From the NCBI RefSeq assembly GCF_001411495.1, contig NZ_CP012981.1:2542001-2606000 (forward strand): a DNA stretch of 64,000 bases, read 5' to 3'. Each line of letters begins with the position of its first letter. The first letter of the stretch is position 1. The notes beneath the pieces were generated by a model that saw only the letters and a program-made list of their open reading frames with translations, made no database searches and had not been told where the DNA came from. A program made the position numbers and the translations under genes. Of the stretch, positions 26,886-36,792 are shown in pieces. This DNA is from Burkholderia cepacia ATCC 25416. GTDB taxonomy: Bacteria; Pseudomonadota; Gammaproteobacteria; Burkholderiales; Burkholderiaceae.

Positions 26886-27716
26886 TCAGCCCGAGCCGGA
26901 ATGTCCGCCCGGCAATGGCGCGCGGGCCAGTGCCGCGTCGACGGGCGGCAGGTCGATCCGATCCGGATCGAGTATCTTCCAGCGGCCGTCGATCAGCCCT
27001 TCGAGCGGGTGGAAGTTCGCCTTGTAGGCCATCTTCGGGCTCTCGCGGATCCAGTATCCGAGATACACGTAGGGCAGGCCGAGGCTCTTGGCCTGTTCGA
27101 TCTGCCACAGGATGTTGTAGGTGCCGTAACTCGTGTGCTGGTCGTCGGGCTCGAAGAACGTGTAAACGGACGACAGCCCGTCGCCGAGGATGTCGATCAT
27201 GCTGACCATGCGCAGCCTGCCGGGCTCGCCGCCCGGTGTGTCGAGGTCGCGGAATTCGACGAGGCGCGAATTGATCCGGCTCTGCAGCAGGAATTGCTCG
27301 TACTGGTCGCGGCTGTCGCGATCCATGCCGCCGCCCGCGTGGCGCGCGGACTGGTAGCGCATGTAGAGCGCGTAGTGCTCTTCGTCGTAGTGCAGCGGCG
27401 AAACCGTCGCGACGAGCGTGCGGTGCCGCTTCCACATCCGGCGCTGCGTACGCGACGGCGCGAACGCGTCGACGGGCACGCGCACCGGCACGCAGGCACG
27501 GCAGCCGTCGCAGTACGGGCGGTATGTGAAGACGCCCGAACGCCGGAAGCCGGCCTTCACGAGCTCGGTATAGATGTCGGAATTGATCAGGTGGCTCGGC
27601 GTCGCGACTTGCGAGCGCGCGACGCGGCCGTCCAGATAGCTGCACGGATAGGGCGCCGTTGCATAGAATTGCAGCGCCGAAAGCGGTGAAAGCGGCAGCT
27701 CAGTCGGATGAGTCAT
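26886..27716 (-). CDS. bpt: Aspartate/glutamate leucyltransferase (arginyl-transferase homologue)
   Basis: A 276-aa N-end-rule enzyme that adds Leu from Leu-tRNA to proteins with N-terminal Asp or Glu, marking them for ClpAP. The N-terminal ATE_N domain has [14 protein letters not shown] and the cysteine motif [12 protein letters not shown] (about residues 69-80). The ATE_C domain contains [20 protein letters not shown]. It sits directly downstream of aat, which makes the companion Leu/Phe transferase, as is usual in proteobacteria. Confidence 0.94.
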   Translation of the reverse strand: MTHPTELPLSPLSALQFYATAPYPCSYLDGRVARSQVATPSHLINSDIYTELVKAGFRRSGVFTYRPYCDGCRACVPVRVPVDAFAPSRTQRRMWKRHRTLVATVSPLHYDEEHYALYMRYQSARHAGGGMDRDSRDQYEQFLLQSRINSRLVEFRDLDTPGGEPGRLRMVSMIDILGDGLSSVYTFFEPDDQHTSYGTYNILWQIEQAKSLGLPYVYLGYWIRESPKMAYKANFHPLEGLIDGRWKILDPDRIDLPPVDAALARAPLPGGHSGSG

Positions 27717-27749
27717 GGGCAGCTCTCGTTGCAGGGAGGGAGTGCCGCG

Positions 27750-28514
27750 CTAGCGCTCGATCCCGGAGGGGGGCACCGTTTCGGCGCGGCCCGTCAGCGC
27801 GGCGAGCACGCGCTTGTCGAACTGCCACGGAATCGGCGGTTCGGCTACCGCGCTGCGCACGTGAGCGACAAAGGCCTTGCGTGCGATCTCGCGGCCGCCG
27901 AGCGACGCTAGATGCGACGTATTCTGCTGGCAGTCTATCATTTCCAGCCCCTGCTCGCGAAGGTGCGCGACGAGCGTGGCCAGCGCGATTTTCGATGCGT
28001 CGGTCGCGTCCGCATACATCGACTCGCCGAAAAACATCCGCCCGAACGACACACCGTACAGGCCGCCGACGCGTCGCCCGTCGTGCCAGGTCTCGATGCT
28101 GTGCGCGTTGCCTGACCGGTAGAGCGACGTGTATGCATCGATGATCTCGGCCGTGATCCATGTGCCGCGCTGGCCGCGGCGCGGCGCCTGCGCGCAGGCG
28201 CGCATCACGCCCGGAAAGTCGTGGTCGACGCGCACTTCCCATTCGGGCTCGCGCAGCACGCGCTTCAGCGTCTTGCGCAGCGAAGGCGACACCTTGAACT
28301 CGGCCGGCACGAGGATCATGCGCGGGTCGGGGCTCCACCACAGCACGGGCTGGCCGTCCGAATACCACGGGAAGATGCCGCGCAGGTATGCGTCGATGAG
28401 GCGCGACGGCAGCAGGTCGGCGCTCGCGGCGAGCAGCCCCGGCGCGCCGGTCGCGGGGCCGAGCGCGCGTTCGATGGACGGAAACGGATCGTCCGGGCCG
28501 AGCCAGGGGACCAT
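27750..28514 (-). CDS. aat: Leucyl/phenylalanyl-tRNA--protein transferase
   Basis: A 254-aa N-end-rule enzyme that attaches Leu or Phe to N-terminal Lys or Arg. Motifs are [50 protein letters not shown] and SVEVW-like [23 protein letters not shown] 28,514 is the start consistent with the family; the longer frame upstream covers the Nudix gene in another phase. It is 33 bp upstream of bpt. Confidence 0.95.
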   Translation of the reverse strand: MVPWLGPDDPFPSIERALGPATGAPGLLAASADLLPSRLIDAYLRGIFPWYSDGQPVLWWSPDPRMILVPAEFKVSPSLRKTLKRVLREPEWEVRVDHDFPGVMRACAQAPRRGQRGTWITAEIIDAYTSLYRSGNAHSIETWHDGRRVGGLYGVSFGRMFFGESMYADATDASKIALATLVAHLREQGLEMIDCQQNTSHLASLGGREIARKAFVAHVRSAVAEPPIPWQFDKRVLAALTGRAETVPPSGIER

Positions 28515-28525
28515 GGGGCGAGGGC

Positions 28526-29071
28526 TCAGCCGTTGCGCAGCGAGCGGAAGATATCGCCGGTGTGCACCCCGTAGTCGCCGGCGGCGCGATCGGCGAAGAA
28601 GAATCGCAGGGTCTGGCTGACGGTCGGGAACGCGATTTCGTCCCACGGGATGTCGGCTTCGTCGAACAGCTTCACTTCGAGGCTTTCCTCGCCGGCTTCG
28701 AATCCCGGATCGGTGAGCCGCGCGAGGTAGAACAGGTGGACCTGGTGCACGTGCGGCACGTTGAGCAGCGTGAACAGGTTCTGCACCTCGACGCGCGCAC
28801 CGGCTTCCTCGAGCGTTTCGCGCGCGGCGGCTTCGGCCGTTGTCTCGCCCATTTCCATGAAGCCCGCGGGCAGCGTCCAGAACCCGTAGCGCGGTTCGAT
28901 CGCGCGGCGGCACAGCAGGATCTGATCGCCCCAGACCGGGACCGTTCCGACGACGTTGCGCGGATTCTGGTAGTGGATCGTGCCGCAGTGATCGCAGACG
29001 AAGCGCTCGCGGTTGTCGCCCGGAGGAATGCGCGCGATGACTTCGTGACCGCAGACGGAGCAGAATTTCAT
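28526..29071 (-). CDS. Nudix hydrolase with N-terminal zinc ribbon
   Basis: A 181-aa pyrophosphohydrolase. The zinc ribbon is CSVCGH then CDHCGT (residues 4-30), and the Nudix box is [20 protein letters not shown] (about residues 70-89). The zinc ribbon with Nudix layout occurs in NudC-like and ADP-ribose/FAD-type hydrolases; the substrate is not determined. It is first in the leftward cluster with aat, bpt and pyrD, 11 bp before aat. Confidence 0.88.
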   Translation of the reverse strand: MKFCSVCGHEVIARIPPGDNRERFVCDHCGTIHYQNPRNVVGTVPVWGDQILLCRRAIEPRYGFWTLPAGFMEMGETTAEAAARETLEEAGARVEVQNLFTLLNVPHVHQVHLFYLARLTDPGFEAGEESLEVKLFDEADIPWDEIAFPTVSQTLRFFFADRAAGDYGVHTGDIFRSLRNG

Positions 29072-29209
29072 GTCGAGTGGAAGGGACGAGGTGATGCGAG
29101 TGTATCACCGGGTCGCGGCATTCTTGAACGCCTGCGCATGCCGGCCGCGTGTCGCGCGAAGCGGAAGGTGCCGATGCGCGAAGAGGGGAGGGAAATGCGA
29201 CGGAAAAAC

Positions 29210-29238
29210 AAAAAGCCCGGCACTGAGCCGGGCTTTTT
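29210..29238. terminator. Bidirectional rho-independent terminator
   Basis: AAAAAGCCCGGC and GCCGGGCTTTTT around ACTGA, 16 bp from the 3' end of the initiator tRNA gene. It likely ends the tRNA transcript. Confidence 0.85.
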
Positions 29239-29254
29239 GCATGAATCGGGGCGT

Positions 29255-29331
<77 letters not shown>

Positions 29332-29347
29332 TCCGTCGAAGAAATGA

Positions 29348-29376
29348 ATTATAAGGAGTTACCCGAACGTGTGCAA
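29348..29376 (-). promoter_or_regulatory. Sigma-70 promoter of initiator tRNA-Met
   Basis: On the minus strand TTGCAC, 17 bp, TATAAT, ending 16 bp upstream of the tRNA 5' end. Confidence 0.75.
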
Positions 29377-29528
29377 GCACTTTCTGACAATCGCGTGTCG
29401 TGTCTTGTAGGGACGGTACGTCGGGCGCGTGCGCTAGAATCGAACGGTTTGTTTCGCCTCTTCGCCAGCGACGCCATGCGCGATCGCATCGGCGCCGTTG
29501 CAACTCTCATTACTGCATCGACGGATTC

Positions 29529-30026
29529 ATGGACATCGCTCACGATCTGCAATCGATCGGCGCGCAGGAACAGGCGCTCGTGTTTCCCCATTTCGACCCG
29601 GCCCGCGCGTGGGCGCTCGGCAACCGGATGCATGCGCTCGCGGCGTCTCGCGGCCATGCGGTCGCGCTCGACATCGTCACGTTCGGCCAGCCGCTGTTCT
29701 ACGCAGCGCTCGCCGGAGCCACGCCCGACAACGCTGACTGGGTGCGCCGCAAGCGCAACGTCGTCGCCCATTTCCGCCGCAGTTCGTACGCCATCGGCCT
29801 GCGCATGCAGCAGGCGGGCGCGACGCTGGCGGACAAGCACGGGCTGCCGATCGCCGAATATTCGGCGCACGGTGGATCGTTTCCGCTGACCGTCGCCGGC
29901 GCCGGCGTGATCGGCTCGATCACCGCGTCCGGGCTGCCGCAGCGCGCGGATCACGAATTCGTCGTCGAGGTGCTGTGTGCCGAGCTCGGCCACGACTACG
30001 CCGTGCTGGCCCTCGCAAGGAACTGA
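29529..30026 (+). CDS. UPF0303/HbpS-like protein (heme-degrading-domain family)
   Basis: A 165-aa soluble protein. The family signature is visible in [38 protein letters not shown] and the glycine-rich C-terminal [20 protein letters not shown]. Relatives are octameric and some bind heme or corrinoids; the physiological role is not established. ATG 29,529 fits family N-termini. It is followed by an SMR gene after 3 bp. Confidence 0.85.
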   Translation: MDIAHDLQSIGAQEQALVFPHFDPARAWALGNRMHALAASRGHAVALDIVTFGQPLFYAALAGATPDNADWVRRKRNVVAHFRRSSYAIGLRMQQAGATLADKHGLPIAEYSAHGGSFPLTVAGAGVIGSITASGLPQRADHEFVVEVLCAELGHDYAVLALARN

Positions 30027-30029
30027 GCG

Positions 30030-30368
30030 ATGCAGCTTCCCGGTTACGCATGGCTCGCGATCGCGATCGTCGCGGAAGTGGTCGGCACGTCCGCGCTGCG
30101 CGCGGCGGACGGCTTCACGCGCTTCTGGCCGTCGGCGCTCGTCGTCGCCGGCTACGGCATCGCGTTCTACTGCCTGTCGCTCACGTTGCGCACGATGCCC
30201 GTCGGCATCATCTATGCCGTCTGGTCGGGTGCCGGCATCGTGCTGATCACGCTCGTCGCGATGCTGCTCTATCGCCAGGTGCCGGACCTGCCGGCCGTGA
30301 TCGGCCTCGGCCTGATCATCGCGGGTGTCGTGGTGCTGAACCTGTTTTCGAAGATGCAGACGCACTGA
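30030..30368 (+). CDS. Small multidrug resistance (SMR/EmrE-type) transporter
   Basis: A 112-aa protein with four transmembrane helices. The essential membrane Glu is in IVAEVVGTSALRAADGFTR (TM1), and YAVWSGAGIVLITLVAM is the TM3-TM4 signature of the cationic-drug (Qac/EmrE) branch. It works as an antiparallel dimer that swaps protons for quaternary ammonium compounds. Start is 3 bp after the UPF0303 gene stop, so they are co-transcribed. Confidence 0.9.
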   Translation: MQLPGYAWLAIAIVAEVVGTSALRAADGFTRFWPSALVVAGYGIAFYCLSLTLRTMPVGIIYAVWSGAGIVLITLVAMLLYRQVPDLPAVIGLGLIIAGVVVLNLFSKMQTH

Positions 30369-30390
30369 GCGTGCGACTGCCATTTGCCGG

Positions 30391-31560
30391 ATGGCCCTCA
30401 TGACCGATTCCACTCCCACTTCCGCTGCCGTTTCCGCCGAATCCGCCCAGCCCGACGTATGCGCGTATGTCGTGAACCGCATCGGCTTTCTCGAACTGAA
30501 CCGCCCGAAGGCGCTGAACGCGCTGTCGGTCGGCATGATCCGGCTGATGCAGCAGGCGCTCGACGCGTGGCGCGACGATCCCGAGGTCGTCGCGATCGTC
30601 GTGCACAGCCCGCATCCGCGCGCGTTCTGCGCGGGCGGCGACGTGCGCTTCTTCCATGACGCATGGCAGCGCGGGGACCGCGATGCGGTCGACACGTTCT
30701 TCATCGACGAATACACGCTGAACCACGCGATCTTCACCTATCCGAAGCCTTACATCGCGCTGATGCACGGCGTCGTGATGGGCGGCGGCATGGGCATTTC
30801 GCAGGCGGCGCGGCATACGGGCGGCCTGCGTGTCGTGACCGACTCGACGAAGATGGCGATGCCGGAAACGCGTATCGGCCTGTTCCCGGACGTCGGGATG
30901 AGCTGGTTCCTCGCGCGCACACCCGGCGCGATCGGCCGCTATCTCGCCGTGACCGGCGCGACGCTCGACGCGGCCGGCGCGCTGTACGCGCAGCTCGCCG
31001 ACGTCTATCTGCCCGATGCCGCGCTGCCGGCGCTGCTCGACACGCTGCGTCACGCGCGCATCGACAGCGGCGAGCAGGCCGTCGCGTGCGTAGCCGAGGC
31101 GGCCGCCGCACACAAGGTCGTGCCGACGCCCGACACGTCGGCGCTGGCCGACGCGCGCGCGGGGATCGATCGGCATTTCGCGCAGCCCGACATCGTCGCG
31201 ATTCTCGCGTCGCTCGACGCCGAGCAGGATTGCGCGGCCGTCGACGGATGGGTCGAGAAGGCGACCCATGCGATGCGCGAACAGTTGTCTCCGCTGTCGA
31301 TGGCCGTGTCGCTGGAAGTCGTCGAACGTGCACGCGGCGCGACGATGGCCGATTGCCTGCGGCGCGATCTCGACCTCACACGCTCGACGTTCGCGCGCGG
31401 CGACGTGATCGAAGGCGTGCGCGCGCTGATCGTCGACAAGGACCACCAGCCGGTCTGGCGCTTCAAGTCGTCCGCCGATATCGATCGTGCAGACGTGCTC
31501 GCGATGTTCGACAGCCCGTGGACACCTGACACGCATCCGCTGCGGAATCTGCAGGACTGA
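30391..31560 (+). CDS. Enoyl-CoA hydratase/isomerase family, probable 3-hydroxyisobutyryl-CoA hydrolase
   Basis: A 389-aa crotonase-fold enzyme. The oxyanion-hole motifs are PRAFCAGGDVRFFH and MHGVVMGGGMGISQAARHTG. MPETRIGLFPDVGMSWFLAR carries the Glu and Asp typical of 3-hydroxyisobutyryl-CoA hydrolases of valine catabolism. The extended C-terminal half (over 100 residues beyond the crotonase core) also fits that group. Other short-chain 3-hydroxyacyl-CoA hydrolase activity is possible. Confidence 0.82.
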   Translation: MALMTDSTPTSAAVSAESAQPDVCAYVVNRIGFLELNRPKALNALSVGMIRLMQQALDAWRDDPEVVAIVVHSPHPRAFCAGGDVRFFHDAWQRGDRDAVDTFFIDEYTLNHAIFTYPKPYIALMHGVVMGGGMGISQAARHTGGLRVVTDSTKMAMPETRIGLFPDVGMSWFLARTPGAIGRYLAVTGATLDAAGALYAQLADVYLPDAALPALLDTLRHARIDSGEQAVACVAEAAAAHKVVPTPDTSALADARAGIDRHFAQPDIVAILASLDAEQDCAAVDGWVEKATHAMREQLSPLSMAVSLEVVERARGATMADCLRRDLDLTRSTFARGDVIEGVRALIVDKDHQPVWRFKSSADIDRADVLAMFDSPWTPDTHPLRNLQD

Positions 31561-31592
31561 CATCGGGCCGACCGACGCGCGAGCCGGAAACG

Positions 31593-31624
31593 AAAAGGCC
31601 GCCTGCAGGTGCAGGCGGCCTTTT
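31593..31624. terminator. Bidirectional rho-independent terminator
   Basis: AAAAGGCCGCCTGC and GCAGGCGGCCTTTT form a perfect stem between two convergent genes. Confidence 0.9.
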
Positions 31625-31675
31625 GCATGGATGTCGACCGCCCGGCGGCCGAAGGGCGTAGCGCTTGCGCCCGCG

Positions 31676-32104
31676 TTACTCGTCGCCGGCGTCGTCCGAC
31701 ATGAACGCGCGCATGAACACGAGCGCGCCGAAGCCCCATACCGCGTTTGCCGCGAAGCCGGCGGCGAGCACGGGCATCATGTTGCCCGACGGCCAGATCC
31801 CGCGCAGCGGATCGATCGCGAACACGCGGGCGGCCGTCAGCACGATGCCGCCGAACACCAGCGCGCCGATCCACGATGCCTCGCGTTCCGGCGAGACGCG
31901 CAGCAGCCACGCCATCGGGATCGCGCAGCACGCGCTGATCAGCGCATTCGCGACAAATTCAGGAATGCCGAGCGGCGCGAACGGCTGCGTGGAGAAGCCG
32001 GTTGCGGCGATCAGGTCGGCCGTATGAAGGAGTGCGAGCGTGGCTTCGCGGAAGAACAGGGCGGCCAGGAAGCCGGACAGGAATGGCAGGATGACTTTCT
32101 GCAT
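31676..32104 (-). CDS. Small integral membrane protein of unknown function
   Basis: A 142-aa protein with about four hydrophobic segments (VILPFLSGFLAALFFREATL near the N-terminus; FVANALISACCAIPMAWLLR; WIGALVFGGIVLTAA; MMPVLAAGFAANAVWGFGAL). The C-terminus is acidic (SDDAGDE). Start MQKVILPFL was preferred over an ATG 12 bp upstream. No function recognised. The gap 32,105-32,444 (340 bp) to ssuD holds only presumed promoters; an A-rich stretch near 32,230-32,250 could be part of one. Confidence 0.75.
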   Translation of the reverse strand: MQKVILPFLSGFLAALFFREATLALLHTADLIAATGFSTQPFAPLGIPEFVANALISACCAIPMAWLLRVSPEREASWIGALVFGGIVLTAARVFAIDPLRGIWPSGNMMPVLAAGFAANAVWGFGALVFMRAFMSDDAGDE

Positions 32105-32444
32105 CGATGAGTGCACCGCAGGCGCGCACGGCCGGGGCTGTACGCGCGGAGTTATTCGGATAGGTGCGCCATTATAGGGCCCGCCCGCGGTGATATTCGC
32201 TCCAGCGTCGTGCTAATCACGAAAGCGGAAAACCTAAGCTCAAAAAAATCGTTCCAAAGCCCTGTACCGATCCCTAGACTGATTTCCCAGAAACAGCCGT
32301 GCAATCGCGTCCTCGCCCGCTGCACGGCCTGACCGGCGAACCATCCCGATTCGAACGCACACCATGCATGCGCCGCTGATCCGCGACGCGAGCAGGGCGG
32401 TGTTTTTTCAAATTCCGGCAAGGACAGTCAAGCAGGAGCAGCAG

Positions 32445-33602
32445 ATGAATGTGTTCTGGTTTATCCCCACGCACGGCGACAGCCGCTATCTCGGTACGGC
32501 CGAAGGTGCACGCGCCGCGGATTACGATTACTTCAAGCAGGTGGCGGTTGCGGCCGACACGCTCGGCTACGAGGGCGTGCTGCTGCCGACCGGCCGTTCC
32601 TGCGAGGATGCGTGGGTCGTTGCGTCGAGCCTGATCCCGGCGACGCAGCGCCTGAAGTTCCTGGTCGCGATCCGTCCCGGTATCGCGTCGCCCGGGCTGT
32701 CGGCGCGGATGGCCGCGACGTTCGACCGTCTGTCGGGCGGCCGCCTGCTGATCAACGTCGTGACGGGCGGCGATGCCGCCGAACTCGAGGGTGACGGCCT
32801 GTTCGCCGATCACGACACGCGCTACGAAATCACCGACGACTTCCTGAACATCTGGCGCGGGCTGCTGTCCGCGTCGCACGACAACGGCGGGTTCGACTAC
32901 ATCGGCAAGCACTTGCAGTCGAAGGGCGGCAAGGCGCTGTATCCGCCCGTGCAGCGTCCGCATCCGCCGTTGTGGTTCGGCGGTTCGTCGCCGGCCGCGC
33001 ATCAGATCGCGGCCGATCACATCGACACCTACCTGACCTGGGGCGAGCCGCCCGAGGCCGTCGCGAAGAAGATCGCCGATATTCGGGCCCGCGCGGAAGC
33101 CCGCGGCCGCAAGATCAAGTTCGGGATTCGTCTGCACGTGATCGTGCGCGAGACCGAGGACGAAGCATGGCGCGACGCGGAGCGCCTGATCAGCCGCCTC
33201 GACGACGAAACCATCGCCCGCGCGCAGAAGGCGTTCGCGAACATGGATTCGGAAGGCCAGCGCCGGATGGCCGCGCTGCACGGCGGCAAGCGCGGCGGCC
33301 GCGAGACACTCGAGGTGTATCCGAACCTGTGGGCCGGCGTCGGCCTCGTGCGCGGCGGCGCGGGTACCGCGCTCGTCGGCAATCCGGAACAGGTCGCGGA
33401 GCGCATGCGCGAATACGCGGATCTCGGCATCGAAACCTTCATCCTGTCCGGTTATCCGCACCTGGAGGAGTCGTACCGTTTCGCGGAACTCGTGTTCCCG
33501 CTGATCAAGGGCAACGGCGCGGCGAAGGCGACCGGCCCGCTGTCCGGCCCGTTCGGCGAGATCGTCGGCAACAGCTATCTGCCGAAGGCAGCCCAGAGCT
33601 GA
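32445..33602 (+). CDS. ssuD: FMNH2-dependent alkanesulfonate monooxygenase
   Basis: A 385-aa cytosolic luciferase-like monooxygenase that cleaves C-S bonds of alkanesulfonates to aldehyde and sulfite during sulfur limitation. It begins [18 protein letters not shown] as in SsuD. Core motifs are [38 protein letters not shown] and [20 protein letters not shown]. It needs FMNH2 from SsuE, whose gene is not seen here. It leads the ssuD-C-B-mop operon. Confidence 0.95.
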   Translation: MNVFWFIPTHGDSRYLGTAEGARAADYDYFKQVAVAADTLGYEGVLLPTGRSCEDAWVVASSLIPATQRLKFLVAIRPGIASPGLSARMAATFDRLSGGRLLINVVTGGDAAELEGDGLFADHDTRYEITDDFLNIWRGLLSASHDNGGFDYIGKHLQSKGGKALYPPVQRPHPPLWFGGSSPAAHQIAADHIDTYLTWGEPPEAVAKKIADIRARAEARGRKIKFGIRLHVIVRETEDEAWRDAERLISRLDDETIARAQKAFANMDSEGQRRMAALHGGKRGGRETLEVYPNLWAGVGLVRGGAGTALVGNPEQVAERMREYADLGIETFILSGYPHLEESYRFAELVFPLIKGNGAAKATGPLSGPFGEIVGNSYLPKAAQS

Positions 33603-33619
33603 GTGACAGGAGGCCTGCG

Positions 33620-34432
33620 ATGACAACGAAAACGTCGGCGACGGGGGCGGCCCTGGCCGCCCGCGCATGGCGCGGCGTCGCGCCGTGGTTCGTGCCGCTC
33701 GCGCTGCTGGTGGCATGGGAAGTCGGCGCCCGCGTCGGCTGGCTGTCGACCCGCGTGCTGCCCGAACCCGTGGCGGTCGTGCGAGCGGCCTGGTCGCTCG
33801 TGACGTCGGGGGAAATGTGGGCGAACGTGAAAGTCAGCACATGGCGCGCACTGTTCGGTTTCGCGATCGGCGGCGGTGTCGGCCTCGCGCTGGGGCTCGC
33901 GACCGGCTTGTCGAAGGCGGCCGAGGTCGCGCTCGATTCGACGATCCAGATGATCCGCAACATTCCGGCGCTCGCGATGATTCCGCTCGTGATCCTGTGG
34001 TTCGGCATCGACGAGAAGGCGAAGCTGTTCCTCGTCGCGCTCGGGGTGTTCTTTCCGGTCTACATCAACACGTACCACGGGATCCGCTCGGTCGACGCCA
34101 ACCTGATCGAGATGGCGAAGAGCTACGGCGTGCGCGGCTTTGCGCTGTACCGCGACGTGATCCTGCCCGGTGCGCTGCCGTCGATTCTCGTCGGCGTGCG
34201 CTTTGCGCTCGGGCTGATGTGGGTGATGCTGATCGTCGCGGAAACGATCTCGGCGCAGTCGGGCATCGGCTACATGACGATGAATGCGCGTGAATTCCTG
34301 CAAACCGACGTGGTGGTGGTCGGCATCCTGCTGTACGCGGTGCTCGGCAAGCTGGCCGACGTGCTGGCGAAATGGCTCGAGCGCGTGACGCTGCGCTGGC
34401 ACCCGGCTTATCAATCAGGAGCAAAGGCATGA
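33620..34432 (+). CDS. ssuC: Sulfonate ABC transporter permease
   Basis: A 270-aa inner-membrane permease with about 6 hydrophobic segments. The EAA-type loop is [20 protein letters not shown], followed by [20 protein letters not shown], both typical of SsuC/TauC. It begins 17 bp after ssuD, and its stop overlaps the ssuB start (ATGA). Confidence 0.93.
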   Translation: MTTKTSATGAALAARAWRGVAPWFVPLALLVAWEVGARVGWLSTRVLPEPVAVVRAAWSLVTSGEMWANVKVSTWRALFGFAIGGGVGLALGLATGLSKAAEVALDSTIQMIRNIPALAMIPLVILWFGIDEKAKLFLVALGVFFPVYINTYHGIRSVDANLIEMAKSYGVRGFALYRDVILPGALPSILVGVRFALGLMWVMLIVAETISAQSGIGYMTMNAREFLQTDVVVVGILLYAVLGKLADVLAKWLERVTLRWHPAYQSGAKA

Positions 34433-35388
34433 ATGCGACGACTTCGGCGGCCGCCTACGGCCCGCTTGCCGGCGCAGACCTCGAGGTCGAACTGGCGCAG
34501 GCGCGTGTCACAGACGGCGACGCGCGGGATGCGGCGATCCTCGACCGTGACGGCAGTGCGTCCATCGTTCCGCTCGCGCGGCGGCGGGCAGGAAGCCCGG
34601 CACCCGACGACGCGGTGACGCTGTCGGGTGTCAGCAAGCGCTTCGGCGCACGCACGGTGCTCGACGACGTCGAGCTCGGCATCGCGCGCGGCAGCTTCGT
34701 CGCGATTGTCGGCCGCAGCGGCTGCGGCAAGTCGACCCTGCTGCGTCTCGTCGCCGGGCTCGAGCAGCCGAGCAGCGGCGCGCTCGTGACGCGTGGCGAA
34801 GGCGGCGGCGTGCTCGACACGCGGATCATGTACCAGGATGCGCGCCTGCTGCCATGGAAGACCGTGCTGCAGAACGTGATGCTGGGCCTCGGACGCGGCG
34901 CGCGCGACAAAGCGCGCGCGGTGCTCGACGAAGTCGGCCTGCTGGAGCGTGCGAACGACTGGCCCGCGCAACTGTCGGGCGGCCAGCGGCAGCGTGTGGC
35001 ACTGGCCCGCGCGCTTGTTCACCGGCCGCAACTGCTGTTGCTCGATGAGCCGCTCGGCGCGCTCGACGCGCTGACCCGCATCGAGATGCATGCTCTGATC
35101 GAGCGGTTGTGGCGTGAGCACCGGTTCACCGCGCTGCTCGTCACGCACGACGTGCAGGAAGCCGTCGCGCTCGGCGACCGCATCCTGCTCATCGAGCAGG
35201 GGCGCGTGGCGCTGGATCAGCCGGTGCCGCTCGACCGGCCGCGCGCCCGCGCATCGGCCGCGTTTGCGGCGCTGGAGGACCGCGTGCTGAAACGCGTGCT
35301 CGCCGGCGGGCCCGGTACGGACGCACAGGGCGAGGCGCACGAGGCAGACAACGTTCGACCGGTCGGGCAGATCCGCTGGGCCGTTTAA
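34429..35388 (+). CDS. ssuB: Sulfonate ABC transporter ATP-binding protein
   Basis: A 319-aa ATPase. About 65 extra residues precede the domain, as seen in other Burkholderia SsuB proteins. Walker A is GRSGCGKST, the signature LSGGQRQR, and Walker [15 protein letters not shown]. The ATGA overlap with ssuC indicates translational coupling. It powers sulfonate uptake with SsuC and a periplasmic receptor not encoded in this cluster. Confidence 0.93.
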   Translation: MNATTSAAAYGPLAGADLEVELAQARVTDGDARDAAILDRDGSASIVPLARRRAGSPAPDDAVTLSGVSKRFGARTVLDDVELGIARGSFVAIVGRSGCGKSTLLRLVAGLEQPSSGALVTRGEGGGVLDTRIMYQDARLLPWKTVLQNVMLGLGRGARDKARAVLDEVGLLERANDWPAQLSGGQRQRVALARALVHRPQLLLLDEPLGALDALTRIEMHALIERLWREHRFTALLVTHDVQEAVALGDRILLIEQGRVALDQPVPLDRPRARASAAFAALEDRVLKRVLAGGPGTDAQGEAHEADNVRPVGQIRWAV

Positions 35389-35445
35389 ATCCGGGCGGCA
35401 GCGGCCGCCCGTTCTGAGATCTTTTTCTTCGGAGCGATCAACCTG

Positions 35446-35661
35446 ATGAGCATCACTGCAATCAACGTACGTAACCAGTTCAAGGGCAAGGTGAAGGAGA
35501 TCATTCGCGGATCCGTGGTCTCCGAGGTCGACGTCGAGACGCCGTTCGGCATCGTCACGTCGGTGATCACGACCCGTTCGGTCGACGAACTCGAACTGAA
35601 GGTCGGCGCGGAAGTCGTCGCGCTCGTGAAATCGACCGAAGTATCGATCGCACGCCTCTGA
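35446..35661 (+). CDS. Molbindin-like TOBE-domain protein
   Basis: A 71-aa single TOBE (Mop) domain with the typical start MSITAINVRNQFKGKVKEI and the repeat-like VETPFGIVTSVITTRSVDEL. Such proteins bind molybdate oligomerically. It often ends Burkholderia ssu operons, although a link between molybdate and sulfonate use is not established. Confidence 0.9.
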   Translation: MSITAINVRNQFKGKVKEIIRGSVVSEVDVETPFGIVTSVITTRSVDELELKVGAEVVALVKSTEVSIARL

Positions 35662-35800
35662 GCGCGTGTCCCGCGCCGGTGCGGCGCCGCGGGCAACCTG
35701 CCCGTTGGCGCCGCCCGGCATTTGCGCAGCGCGTTTGCCTTGGTATTCGACGTCCGGACGAAGTGCTAGGATGGAGCGACACCGATGCCGGAGGCCACGC

Positions 35801-35998
35801 ATGACCCCCATCCTTTCCCCCGAAGCCATCGAGGCGCTGAAGTGGATCGACCAGTTCGGTGAAAGCCGGCCGGTTCCCGCTGCATTCGACGACGTCGTCT
35901 ACGCGTTGCTGAACGAGGGGCTGATCTATCAGGCGGCGGCCGACCGGGTCGACCTGACGGCCGATGGCAAATCCTTTTTGTCCGACGAATACGATTGA
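35801..35998 (+). CDS. Conserved small protein, unknown function
   Basis: A 65-aa acidic protein: ILSPEAIEALKWIDQFGESR, then a winged-helix-like stretch ALLNEGLIYQAAADRVDLTA ending FLSDEYD. The pattern resembles small wHTH-type domains, but I do not recognise the family. No signal or membrane segment. Confidence 0.65.
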   Translation: MTPILSPEAIEALKWIDQFGESRPVPAAFDDVVYALLNEGLIYQAAADRVDLTADGKSFLSDEYD

Positions 35999-36052
35999 GC
36001 GCACGGCGCCGGCCGCGCGGGCGGCCGGCGCTGCGTCGCCACGGAGCGTGCG

Positions 36053-36298
36053 ATGGAACCGAGAGGCAGCGACCTCGGCGATTTCAGCGAGCCGTACCGC
36101 GGCTACGAGATCGAGGTGAAGACCGAGCAGGTCTGGGACGGCGAGCATGCGCATTACCGCGTGCTGCAGGGCGATGCCGTGCGGATCGACTGGCGGCTCG
36201 TCAAGGTGGACGGGATCCTGCTGACCGAACGACGCGTGATCGAGCGCGTGCTGGACGAGGCGCGGCGGGCGGTCGATGCGGAGCTGGGCGAGGGGTAG
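36053..36298 (+). CDS. Conserved small protein, unknown function
   Basis: An 81-aa protein containing EPYRGYEIEVKTEQVWDGEH and RVIERVLDEARRAVDAELGE. No known domain was recognised. It is the last intact chromosomal gene before the dusA fragment and prophage. Confidence 0.65.
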   Translation: MEPRGSDLGDFSEPYRGYEIEVKTEQVWDGEHAHYRVLQGDAVRIDWRLVKVDGILLTERRVIERVLDEARRAVDAELGEG

Positions 36299-36380
36299 CG
36301 TGCATGCCGGGCAGGCCTGCCCGCTGTTGCGGTAAAATGCCGGGTTGTTTCCGCGCCGTCTGGCCTGTTGCCCGAAATCC

Positions 36381-36449
36381 ATGTCCGTACCGTCCTCGCT
36401 TCCTCCCCGCCGCGTATCCGTCGCGCCCATGCTCGACTGGACCGGGTAA
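36381..36449 (+). pseudogene. dusA: 5' fragment of dusA (tRNA-dihydrouridine synthase A), split by the prophage
   Basis: The first 21 codons end RRVSVAPMLDWT, the conserved N-terminus of DusA, where the FMN-binding barrel starts. The next codons are GGG and TAA instead of the expected Asp-Arg-His-Cys continuation. The rest of dusA should lie at the far end of the prophage. The gene may be restored there by a new start, which this window cannot show. Confidence 0.85.
36420..36447. other. Probable attL (prophage left junction in dusA)
   Basis: The switch from dusA to foreign sequence occurs within or just after GCGCCCATGCTCGACTGGAC. Known dusA-targeting integrases use this part of the gene. 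The exact core cannot be fixed without attR. Just beyond it is a short hairpin, CCTTG ACTTG CAAGG. Confidence 0.7.
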
Positions 36450-36522
36450 AGTGACGGCGCCCTTGACTTGCAAGGCCGCGCGGGGTGAAGCGGAGTGCCG
36501 TGTAGCACTCGCGTAGGACTGG

Positions 36523-36792
36523 TCAGCATTGGCCGCAGAGCTGATCACACTCTTTGACGGCAGCGGCACGGCGCGCGTCGATCCATTTTGCCAAGTCCTC
36601 GATGTGCACGCCCTTCGCGGCCTTCTGAGACTTGCCCTCGATGCGCACCAGAGGAAGGGCGAGCTCGCCGGCGCTGATTTTTCGCTGCAGCTGAAGCGGT
36701 GTCAGGTGCGAAAAATAGTCGCGGCATACGAGCTCGATCGGCACGACTGCCATCGCGCCATATTGCGCCATCAGGAAGAAGACAGTATTCAC
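36523..36792 (-). CDS. Pyocin activator PrtN-like phage protein
   Basis: An 89-aa protein starting at GTG 36,792, which overlaps the stop of the upstream gene (GTGA). NTVFFLMAQYG, IELVCRDYFSHLT and KAAKGVHIEDLAKWIDARRA match the PrtN family, whose founder activates pyocin genes in Pseudomonas. It is the last gene of the leftward operon, next to attL. In phages such proteins may serve as transcription or excision regulators; that role is inferred. Confidence 0.85.
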   Translation of the reverse strand: MNTVFFLMAQYGAMAVVPIELVCRDYFSHLTPLQLQRKISAGELALPLVRIEGKSQKAAKGVHIEDLAKWIDARRAAAVKECDQLCGQC

